From Astropecten irregularis (Eukaryota > Echinodermata > Asteroidea > Paxillosida > Astropectinidae): 64,000 nt of DNA. The notes under the pieces are model-generated. The model was not told where the DNA came from, searched no databases, and saw only the letters and a program-made list of their open reading frames with translations. The DNA is taken from NCBI GenBank assembly GCA_963971285.1, contig OZ020255.1, positions 14,218,931-14,282,930 of the forward strand. The letters run 5' to 3'. Shown here piece after piece: positions 57,601 through 64,000 of this stretch. The stretch's first letter is position 1. Every line of letters begins with the position of its first letter. A program made the position numbers and the translations under genes.

Positions 57601-60600
57601 TGGTTCTGCACTATTTGCGACAGGAAGCTCAGACTGTCTTACAAGGGGGCTGATTGTTGGAAATGATAACAGTGTGTGCCTTGTGGCAATACCTGTTTGG
57701 TCTTGAACCACATCAGGGTCTCATCTCTCAGCACAAACCATCGCTTCTTCCAGGGGTTCACCATGCCACCTGCACATGATATGGGTAATAAGCAGAAGAA
57801 GATAAGCCTTGAAATCAAGACTAGATCTAATATAAAACAATGGCCCATCACTTGTTTAGCGTGAGAGACTAGTCTTTTCTACAGCTTAAACATACTTAAA
57901 CAACTGCCAGACACAAATTCAACAGACAAATCTGTGGAAGACACAGCCTGATCAGAGTAATATAAGGGATGGGAAACCTAGGGCCTTTTCCAAACCTCGG
58001 CTCTGGCTCAGGCTACAGTTCTGGCTTTTTCGGCTCATTTCGTGAATCCATTCTAAAGTTTTGGTTATCAAAATTGGAGCTTTTGGCTGCAGTTCTGAAG
58101 TAGATTCTCTGGTTTGAAAAGGAAACAGAGCTTCAGCTTCAATGAAAAACCACAATCTACATGTATATTTTCAGCATATGGATGACAGAGACGAAGCCGA
58201 AGCCTGAGCCCGAGCCGAGGTTTGGAAAAGGCCCCTAATGTGTCATTTTGACGGAAAAAAGGGAATTTGAAATTTCATCATATACATAGTTTCACGACAA
58301 ATTGAAATTATGTATTACCGGTACTCATATTTTTAAGAAGAGGGCTTTCTTTTTCAGAGAGGTGCAGGTCAGTTAAGATTTACTTGGAGGTTTTTTGTTT
58401 TAATGTTAAACTTGACAACATCCCGAACCTGTCTTCATCTGCAGGAATCCTTCAAAGTAGTGAGTATCATCAGACTTCCTGGAAGCACTCTCATCATCCT
58501 CGTCAGTGTCTTCAATCTGTGGGGACAGTGAGGAGAAGATCTTTAGTATCCATGTAAGGGATGATGCTCTAAACTGATGGGTACAGGGGGAGGGGTTAAC
58601 AGGGCATCTCATCAGAGCATCAGAGCAATCCTTGGATAATAAGGAGATGCTAAACATCAAGGGCCAATTTCATGGAGCTGTTGAGCACAAAAAACTGCTT
58701 AGCACAAAATGTCTTGCTCAATAAAACAAACCACCATGAAAAATTCCATTTAATATTCGTGGTCAGTGAACAACAGCCAAAGAACAATCACAAGTGATAC
58801 ACCCCCAACACATGGACGTTTGGTTGTTAATCCTGTTTTTTATTTCATGGTTAGCAAATTTGTGTGCTTAGCAGGGCCATGACATTGGCCCCTGAGGGTA
58901 TAGGGGAGGGATAACGGAGCATCTTAGACCAATCCTTGGATAATAAGGAGATGCTAAACATCGGCACAGCAGATGGTATTAGACTTAGGGGCAGGGAAAG
59001 AGGTAAAGGAGCTGCTTGGAGCAGGAGAAAAGCACCTTTGGGACAATAAGGGTATTAGGCAAATAAATAAAATGTGGTGGCATCCGACCGAGGACGTGCA
59101 CATAGGAGAGGGTGGGTGAGCCTCATAGAGGGGTGTGAGAGAAGACATCCGTATGACAATACGGGTAAGGTAGATTACCAGACATACAGTAAGAGGTACC
59201 AGACTGAGGATATACATATAGGGGAGAGGTTGGGGAGCCTCTTAGAGGGGTTGGGGAGAAGACACCTGTATGACAATACGGGTAAGGTAGATTACCAGAC
59301 ATACAGTAAGAGGTACCAGACTGAGGATATACATATAGGGGAGAGGTTGGGAAGCCTCTTAGATGGGTGTGGGAGAAGACACCTGTAGGACAATACGGGT
59401 AAGGTAGATTACCAGACATACAGTAAGAGGTACCAGACTGAGGATATACATATAGGGGAGAGGTTGGGAAGCCTCTTAGATGGGTGTGGGAGAAGACACC
59501 TGTAGGACAATACGGGTAAGGTAGATTACCAGACATACAGTAAGAGGTACCAGACTGAGTATATACATATAGGGGAGAGGTTGGGAAGCCTCTTAGATGG
59601 GTGTGGGAGAAGACACCTGTAGGACAATACGGGTAAGGTAGATTACCAGACATACAGTAAGAGGTACCAGACTGAGGATATACATATAGGGGAGAGGTTG
59701 GGGAGCCTCTTAGAGGGGTGTGGGAGAAGACACCTGTATGACAATACGGGTAAGGTAGATTACCAGATGTACAGTAAGAGGTACCAGACTGAGGATATAC
59801 ATATAGGGGAGAGGTTGGGGAGCCTCTTAGAGGGGTGTGGGAGAAGACACCTGTATGACAATACGGGTAAGGTAGATTACCAGATGTACAGTAAGAGGTA
59901 CCAGACTGAGGATATACATATAGGGGAGAGGTTGGGGAGCCTCTTAGAGGGGTGTGGGAGAAGACACCTGTATGACAATACGGGTAAGGTAGATTACCAG
60001 ACGTACAGTAAGAGGTACCAGACTGAGGATATAAGGGAGAGGTTGTGGAGCCTCTTAGAGGGGTTGGGGAGAAGACACCTGTATGACAATACGGGTAAGG
60101 TAGATTACCAGACGTACAGTAAGAGGTACCAGACTGAGGATTTGACATATAGGGGAGGTCAGGGAGCCTCATAGAGAGAATCTAGGCATGTACATAGTAC
60201 CAACCTACATGTACTCTTTGTTACCTGTACATTCAATTTCACATTTATCATACACGACTTACAAGATAATATTCAAACTGGCAGGGTTTATAAAGACAAC
60301 TACATTAATTAACAAAACAATACACAAATAACATATCCTGGCATAACTAAAACAAAACAAAAACACAAAGACTGTCACATACATTTAATATGCATTGATA
60401 CAAAGGGAATGATATTTCACTGTTAGTACGGATTGAAATCCTTTGACTAATTCTTAGTCAAGGAAACATACAAGTAATACAATGAACAACAATGAGCAAG
60501 TTCGATCAGCAACTATCTGTCAACTACTGGTCGATTTCTTGGTAACCTATACATCAAATATTCCACGGGTACCAAGCACAATCGACCAGTGGCTGACAAA

Positions 60601-63600
60601 TAGTAGCTGATCAAACTTGCTCAATGGTGAAGCAAATGCTTGATGAATCGATGTTACAAATTCAAGCACAAATCGAAAAGAATGGTGTCCACAATTCTAC
60701 AAGACAAAACAACATACGCCATCAAAGAATATACCAAAGATGGTGAAAAATGCTTCCAATAAACATAAAATGCTTACATCCAACTCCGCTGGCTGGGTCA
60801 AGACGGTTAAAATTTGAGCAAAATAAAAAAATGTGTTTATTTATGTTTTTATTTTTTTTTTGCAAGTAAAATAAATATAACTTGAGTGAAATATTGCAAT
60901 ATTACGGTGATTGTAAAGCAGGATCAGTGCAACAGAATATTGTCAAAGGCTTGGGGGCAATTGCATGGGCTTCTGCAGGGCAGGACTAATGCTGCCACAA
61001 AGGCAAAGGCAATGTTTCTTTGTCAACTGCTATCATTATGCACCATTATTAGATGGGCACCAGGGCCAGGGGCCAGGGGCCAGGGGCAAGGAATGTTATG
61101 ATCAGGGGCAGCTAGCCAATAGCCATAAGGCAGTCACGCAAAGGCCTTGGATGTTTGCTGCATTATAAGAAGGGCACCAAGGCAAGGCACCAGACCAAGG
61201 CATCGGGCCAAGGATTAATGCAATAATTATGGGCAGCTAACCAGGGGCAGGGGAGGTATTGATCTAGGGGCAGCTAGCCAATAGCCACAGGACGATCAGG
61301 TAAAAGCTTGGGTCAATTATATGCAACTGCTTCCATCATCTAATGTGAAGGGCCCATTTTCATGCCAGCTTTAAGAGTAGAATCAGCAACACTGGAAGCA
61401 GAATATACCATGCTTACAGGATCAGATTTAAGAAATTAACAATGAATTTTCCTATAATCAAGGAGAGTTTGATTGCTCAACAAGCGCAGAGATTCAGCAG
61501 TAACCCTTAAAATTGAAAAATGATGATGATATGTGCAAAATTCTGTAACGAACAGCACCATGAAAATGGGCCTTGGTGATAATTGAAGGCAACATTTGAA
61601 ACATTTTGAAATCATAACATAAACAAAGCAGTATAGTATTACATTGTAACATAAAGAATATTAAAATCAAAACTCTGTTGCTGTTGTGTGTTTTGCTTTT
61701 AATTGAAAAAAGAATAAAGCAAAGTTGCTTTTTGGAAAAAATTAGTACTGCAGCAGGAATATTAAATTTGTGATTATTTTTTCATATAAAGTAGCAAAAT
61801 GGAAAAGTCACAGGATAAAGAAAAGAAAGTAGTAAAATCAGAGCAATATTCAAGAAAAGATTAAAGCAAAGTGGTTTTGAGAAAATTAGTTTCAGCTGCA
61901 GCTGGAGTATTGAATTTTTGATTGTTTATTGTAAAAAAGCAACAAAATCAGAGAGATTATAAAAAGAAAAAACTATGCAGCAATTTATTACATAAATCAT
62001 CAATTTTATGTATGATGTGGACTGCGATGAAGTTATATGTTGAAGGTAGCTATTACTGGAGTGAGTTACATGTAATCAATTAACATACCTGCTCCAGGGC
62101 TGAGTAAAAGTCATGTGACTCCTGGGCCGCAAGCTATGCAGCGTGATGGCACACAAGTAATAATTAAGAAGACGAACGTGAGATACATGAACTACTCATA
62201 GGGATTATTGGATTGGGTGGTGGATTGGGAGGATAGTAGGATTGGTTAAGAGGGGAAGGATTGGGGATCGGGGAGAGAGGAGCTATAGGAAGGAGGGAGG
62301 AGAGGTTAGGGGAACATCTTTGAGGGGTGAGGTCTGGGTAAATACTAGGTACAGAAGAGGAGAGGAGGGAAGTAGTGGGTAGGGAGAGGTGTGGGAAGAT
62401 CTGGAGTAGGTTGGGAAAGGGTGAGATAGGATGGCGAAGGGGTGGCAATGAAGGTTGTGTTGAAGGGCGTGGAAGACGTGGAAGGACGAAGAGAGACAGG
62501 TGAGGAAGATCTGGAGTAGGGATGGGGAAGGGGCAGGAAAGAGGGGAAGGGTTGAAAAAGGGTAGGAAAGATGTTGGAGAGGGGTGGAGGAGGGGTGGGG
62601 AAAGGATGGAGGCAAGGTCAGGAAGGCATGGGGACAGAGAGTGGAGCTGGAGAGGATGGTGAGGTATGAAACCAATCTAAATGACTCCTCAAAATGTCCA
62701 CAAGTCAGTAGTTACGGTGGTGTGAACTGGAAGGAGGAGTCAGAATTAGGATTATAGAGTGAAAAGAAGTTAATTGTGACTCCGAGGCTACAGGCTGTTA
62801 ACAGGACACCAGTCATATGAACAGGCAGAAAATGGAGTTTAAATGACAAAAAAATCAGTAAGAATACTGGAAACCAAATATAATACAAACAACCGTCAAG
62901 AACAGGACCAAACTGAGTGACAGAACAGAGTAGGTTAAAGACTAATTAGTTTGCCAATAACACCCACCATACCTATACACTAAAATGAAAGGAATTCCTA
63001 CAAGTGCAAAGACACAGCTAAGATTATCTATAAGGTGGTAAAAGCAACCAAGCCAAGATGTCGTTTGGTAAAATTTCAAACATTTTAAAGCTGAACAACA
63101 GCATCCAATCAACAAACAATGATCCATCTCGCACACAAACAAAGATTCCATTGTTAAAAAACTTCTAATATTAACCTTTGAACAGCACAATAAAGGACAA
63201 GACATGATGTTCTGTTTGGAAATTTGATTGGACTTTTTGCTATACTGCATTTTGGTGTTTGCTAGAATGTCAACCATGCTGCGAGTTCAATTCAGTGCAA
63301 CCTTTGTGACGTGAACATTTAGACCCAACAGAGAGTGAGATGATTTGCTTCAGGTTTACCTGTGCGATGGAGTGGTCAAACTCGTGCATGATCTGCCGCT
63401 CGGCACGCTCCAGCTGCTCTGCCCGCATGCGGTCCAGCTCCTGCTGGCGTTTCTCCACCTCCTCCAGGAGGCGCCGCTCCTCCTCCTCGATCTTTTGCTG
63501 CTCCTGCTCCTCGGCTAATTTGCGGGCTGCTTCCTCCTGGGCCAGGCGCTGCTCCTCGGCCTAAGGAAAGAGATGAGAAGGGGGTATGATAGCGGCAAGG

Positions 63601-64000
63601 TTAACAGGGTTGAATATGAAAGGTGAACAAAGAAAAATGACTGGAGCGGGATTCGAACCAGCGACCTCCTGAATACCGTACAGGCGTTCTACCAACTAAG
63701 CTATCCAGCCCTACGTTGGTGGTGTCCCTAAGAGTCAATTATCTTTGTTTGATTTGGCAGTCAGAAGCCAAGAAACCACGCACATACCGCTATATCCCAA
63801 GGATCATTTCATTGATACTCGCAGCAATGCTGCAATCTGTACATGGAGGATCACTCAAAGAGGATACGTCCCTACCTTTCTCTTGGCTTCTTCTGCTTCT
63901 TGCTTCCTGGCAATCTCCAGCTGCCTGACTTTCTCCAGGTCCGCCTGCCTCTGCTCTTCCTCTAGTCTCTTCTGGGCTTCCTCCTCTTCCTGCCTCTGGC
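39238..64000 (-). CDS. MYO10: Unconventional myosin-X, tail half (3' exons); continues past window end
   Basis: Exons, minus strand, with matching phases: >64000-63876, 63560-63360, 62121-62089 (tentative), 58516-58429, 57769-57693, 57162-57104, 56902-56792, 56306-56208, 55593-55444, 55168-55083, 54492-54232, 52586-52326, 50825-50631, 49105-48948, 48276-48147, 47761-47661, 47176-46983, 46335-46215, 45680-45594, 44976-44716, 43780-43668, 43193-43082, 42532-42392, 41752-41556, 40171-40084 and 39375-39238 (TGA). A helical stalk, PH domains, MyTH4 and FERM in that order occur together only in myosin-X, a filopodial-tip motor that binds PIP3 through PH and microtubules, integrins or DCC through MyTH4-FERM (family knowledge). 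The C-terminus KLMKAYINEIVRKRHS is typical. Motor, IQ and upstream stalk exons are outside the window. Odd features: two extra exons inside a PH domain, and satellites and a SINE in introns close to splice sites. Poly(A)-like AATAAATAAATAAG lies just after the stop. Confidence 0.95.
39813..39960. mobile_element. Partial 'GATTTCAC' MITE in a myosin-X intron
   Basis: GGGTCAATTTCACGAAGCCC, then GATCGTAACTCGAGTTATGAAGGATAACCC, the inverse orientation of the copies at 37472 and 55238. The second end is lost. Confidence 0.6.
40499..41116. repeat. 63-bp satellite, block 1
   Basis: Nearly identical 63-bp units (CAATGGGATTTCATTATGTA, CAGCCACCCATCCACCCAGT, GCAACCCAGTCCCATCCGGC, ACT). Because 63 is divisible by three and the unit lacks stops in several frames, long repetitive open frames appear on both strands; none is a gene. 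Block 1 is followed by a GTTT microsatellite (41116-41142). Confidence 0.97.
41255..41553. repeat. 63-bp satellite, block 2, abutting a splice donor
   Basis: Same unit as block 1, after ~110 bp of non-repeat. The last unit ends CCCATCCAGCACTCAC, of which the final CTCAC is the complement of the GTGAG donor of the myosin-X exon ending at 41556. Confidence 0.95.
41818..42063. mobile_element. MITE, 'GGGGCCAATTTCATA' family, copy 2
   Basis: TGGAGCCAATTTCATAGAGC and GCTCTATGAAATTGGCCCCT are inverted ends; GCTTAAGCA blocks sit inside both arms. Intronic in myosin-X. Confidence 0.85.
43838..44049. mobile_element. ~210-bp hairpin-forming MITE
   Basis: GGGCTTTACGAAATAAGGCT, TGAGGCTAGGCTTGG at the left is the inverse of CCAAGCCTAGCCTCAAGCC, AGGTTTCGTAAAGGCCC at the right. 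Inner arms (AAATGAAATGAAGGG, CCCTTCATTTCGTTTT) are also inverted. Intronic. Confidence 0.85.
44350..44503. mobile_element. 154-bp palindromic element with alternating GC/CA core
   Basis: AATGGGAGACTTTTGAGAAC + CGGTCTTCAAGT at the left is inverted at the right (ACTTGAAGACCGG + TTCTCAAAAGTCTACCATT). The core has GCGCACGCGCATGC and TGCGTGCGTGCGCGCGCG, i.e. long alternating purine-pyrimidine runs. Confidence 0.85.
46215..48276 (-). CDS. MYO10: Myosin-X MyTH4 domain exons
   Basis: Exons 48276-48147, 47761-47661, 47176-46983 and 46335-46215. Core sequences: RIFRLNPILRNTPHPLKSPL, LPLPYGMIV, VEKGYTTLNDEAVKVFNSLL, GILQTCHDLKPLRDEVYCQI, NWQILACLCCSFLPSRNILR. These are the conserved MyTH4 blocks (PLLPLPYG, LRDEVYCQIIKQT). 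In myosin-X this domain forms a supramodule with FERM that binds microtubules (family knowledge). Confidence 0.95.
46733..46940. repeat. 'CGATCCTAGCAGGATC' dispersed repeat
   Basis: CTGCAAACTGCTCATCAGCC ... GGGCCTGACGCATTTCGATC + CTAGCAGGATC, followed by inverted words (GATCCTGCTAGGATC, GTCAGGCCCTCCTAACTCC). Intronic. Confidence 0.7.
48571..48880 (+). mobile_element. tRNA-derived CORE-type SINE
   Basis: A box TGGCCTAGTGGTCTGG at 48586 and B box GGTTCGAGTCC at ~48640, then TGTCCTTGGGCAAGACGCTT, the motif shared by MIR/CORE-SINE bodies. Intronic in myosin-X, opposite strand. Confidence 0.8.
48948..58516 (-). CDS. MYO10: Myosin-X PH-domain exons
   Basis: 58516-58429 encodes an acidic linker (IEDTDEDDESASRKSDD) and the start of PH (YFEGFLQMKT). 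57769-57693 gives GMVNPWKKRWFVLRDETLMW, then 57162-57104 opens an inserted second PH (EALKSGWLMKKGGG). Exons to 55083 carry RNWRKRFFVLKDTTLAYYES, TYHLVAESADDCSEWYSIL and the return to the first PH (FAIITAERVINLLSD). 54492-54232 starts a third PH (ILLSGWLTKE ... KKRYFVLTANSLEFY ... LCSVTLPDEKVFKEE), completed at 49105-48948 (GYWKFVVHGRNCSFNLYTVS). This split arrangement matches vertebrate myosin-X. In phosphoinositide-binding PH domains, basic residues near the KxnKRWFVL strand contact lipid. Confidence 0.93.
49130..50620. other. Myosin-X intron sequence
   Basis: No independent gene. Contains the palindromic element at 50266-50495; the rest is AT-rich and unremarkable. Confidence 0.5.
50266..50495. 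mobile_element. MITE with GCATCGC inverted repeats
   Basis: GGGACCGATTTCATCAAACG at the left pairs with CTTTATGAAATCGGCCCC at the right. Inside, CATCGCATCTCTGCGATGCT and CGTAGAATTGCGACG / GCATCGCAAACC form several smaller hairpins. It shares terminal bases with the GGGGCCAATTTCAT family. Confidence 0.75.
50631..50825 (-). CDS. MYO10: Myosin-X phase-symmetric cassette exon B (PH loop insert)
   Basis: 195 nt, entering with two bases and leaving with one, so it can be skipped without a frame change. Sequence: SLGNILANGVMPSDTPAQTN, a Thr/Pro/Ser stretch, MRRRSNSLVSTLMRSSKRLS, RLDREG. The basic RRRSNS and SKRLSR segments look like kinase or 14-3-3 sites (inference). Acceptor ttgtag|GAAGC, donor G|GTATGT. 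Confidence 0.8.
52326..52586 (-). CDS. MYO10: Myosin-X phase-symmetric cassette exon A with SPAH repeats
   Basis: 261 nt, same entry and exit phase as exon B. Encodes CPSSNHSSPSHKKSRKK, about ten 4-6-residue units of (N/I/S)SPAH type, then STHSLNFISMKSSNIMGSLI and a basic RNKKKKRRG. The repeats come from an in-frame GCCCCGCCCACAACA-type minisatellite. The acceptor (gtttcaag|CCTGCC) is weak, so the 5' border is less certain; the donor G|GTAAGA is good. Confidence 0.7.
53487..53727 (-). mobile_element. tRNA-related SINE, full-length copy
   Basis: Minus strand: a ~170-bp body first, then GGGCTGGATAGCTCAGTTGG and GGTTCGAATCCCG. Homologous end to end with 63622-63864. The tRNA-like part is at the 3' side. 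The A-box region has a small insertion (TTGGTAAGACCG). Confidence 0.8.
55238..55384. mobile_element. 'GATTTCAC' MITE in a myosin-X intron
   Basis: Ends GGGGCCGATTTCACCAAACT and GTAAAATCGACCCCTGGGCC are inverted-like. Inner words AGCCCTAAGAATGATACGATGG and CGAGCTACGATCGCTCGTAGGGCT form hairpins. Confidence 0.7.
56418..56662. mobile_element. MITE, 'GGGGCCAATTTCATA' family, copy 3
   Basis: CTGGGGCCAATTTCATAGAG and CTCTATGAAATTGGCCCCAG are perfect inverted ends. The interior matches copies 1 and 4. Intronic. Confidence 0.9.
57981..58234 (-). mobile_element. MITE with GGCTC ends, copy 3 (inverted)
   Basis: GGGCCTTTTCCAAACCTCGG and CCGAGGTTTGGAAAAGGCCC are perfect inverted ends. The interior is the reverse of copy 1 (TTTTCAGCATATGGATGACA). 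The hexamer tract is only 3-4 units here. Confidence 0.9.
58661..58893. mobile_element. MITE, 'GGGGCCAATTTCATA' family, copy 4, inside a local duplication
   Basis: GGGCCAATTTCATGGAGCTG ... GGGCCATGACATTGGCCCCT. It is bracketed by the direct repeat CAATCCTTGGATAATAAGGA + GATGCTAAACATC at 58626 and 58931, so the surrounding ~305 bp was duplicated locally. Confidence 0.8.
59075..60180. repeat. 117-bp satellite in a myosin-X intron
   Basis: About nine units of 117 bp (e.g. GACAATACGGGTAAGGTAGA, TTACCAGACATACAGTAAGAG, GTACCAGACTGAGGATATAC, ATATAGGGGAGAGGTTGGGG). The period is 39 codons, so stop-free frames of up to ~350 codons arise on the minus strand and ~160 on the plus strand; they are not genes. 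Confidence 0.97.
60491..60630. repeat. Inverted-repeat element with 'TGAGCAAGT' ends
   Basis: TGAGCAAGTTCGATCAGCAA + CTATCTGTCA and GGTCGATT on the left face AATCGACCAGTGGCTGACAA + ATAGTAGCTGATCAAACTTG + CTCA on the right. No frame. Confidence 0.75.
61020..61290. repeat. GGGCACCAGGGCCAGG-rich low-complexity sequence
   Basis: Irregular repeats of CAGGGGC / AAGGCA words, plus a duplicated segment GGGGCAGCTAGCCAATAGCC at ~61104 and ~61266. Intronic. Confidence 0.7.
62089..64000 (-). CDS. MYO10: Myosin-X stalk helix / coiled-coil exons
   Basis: The partial exon to 63876 (RQEEEEAQKRLEEEQRQADL ... RKQEAEEAKRK) and exon 63560-63360 (AEEQRLAQEEAARKLAEEQE ... RQIMHEFDHSIAQ) are almost purely Glu/Arg/Lys/Gln/Ala, like the single-alpha-helix and antiparallel coiled-coil stalk of myosin-X. 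A short exon at 62121-62089 (ESHDFYSALEQ) is proposed because it keeps phase 0 with the next exon; its acceptor could instead lie slightly upstream. Confidence 0.85.
62210..62680. repeat. Purine-rich low-complexity tract in an intron
   Basis: GGGAAGG/GAGGAAG-rich plus strand with few pyrimidines; AAGATCTGGAGTAGG occurs twice (~62396 and ~62506). No gene. Confidence 0.8.
63622..63864 (-). mobile_element. tRNA-related SINE between myosin-X stalk exons
   Basis: Minus strand: body, then GGGCTGGATAGCTTAGTTGG and GGTTCGAATCCCGCTCCAGT. Its body begins only about 12 bases from the 3' edge of the exon ending at 63876, on the same strand as the gene. Confidence 0.85.

Noticed and set aside
59123-60174. 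A 349-codon minus-strand frame with a 39-residue repeat (SGTSYC, LPYPYC)
   Set aside because: A consequence of the 117-bp satellite period within a myosin-X intron. No start context and no homology that I recognise.

Overview
The window is eukaryotic. Genes are split by GT-AG introns, intergenic space is packed with MITEs, SINEs, LINE fragments and satellites, and there is one 200-base assembly gap (4557-4756). Genes, intron phases and the short-element families (for example terminal repeats like GGGGCCAATTTCATAGAG) suggest a marine deuterostome invertebrate. An echinoderm is my best guess, but I could not test it by database search.

Layout. (1) 1-4556: copies of one TTAA-flanked ~350-bp MITE, no gene seen. 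(2) 4902-6792, minus: the N-terminal two exons of an HROB (C17orf53)-like recombination factor, with a reading-frame break just before its conserved OB-fold start. (3) 7339-16178: an 8.84-kb mobile element with a perfect 110-bp terminal inverted repeat, termini 5'-AG and a 6-bp target duplication (GCCCCT). These are Polinton-like termini. Inside are a 31-bp satellite, one intronless C2H2/acidic gene, a 58-bp-arm perfect hairpin, a 53-bp minisatellite and about 14 dispersed copies of a TGTCAGTCTGTGG motif. (4) 16831-29664, plus: a RING-finger/coiled-coil gene in at least five exons. A dead CR1-like LINE, several MITEs and SINEs, and an intronless rhodopsin-class GPCR gene (26454-27494) lie in its introns. 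(5) 29665-39237: repeats only, including a nine-unit array with a KpnI-centred palindrome and a Mutator-like foldback element (35505-36661) inserted in a tRNA-related SINE. (6) 39238 to beyond 64000, minus: the tail half of a myosin-X gene, in at least 22 exons: helical/coiled-coil stalk, PH domains, MyTH4, FERM and the stop codon. The motor and IQ exons lie past the window edge.

The host genes look functionally unrelated: DNA repair (HROB), putative ubiquitin ligase (RING), receptor (GPCR) and filopodial motor (myosin-X). The most unusual items are the Polinton-like element with its motif array, and two phase-symmetric cassette exons placed inside the split PH domain of myosin-X, one of them encoding an in-frame SPAH-type repeat. 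Exon borders were set by hand from splice consensus and phase agreement. In myosin-X every internal phase I computed closes, apart from the short 62089-62121 exon, which is less certain.
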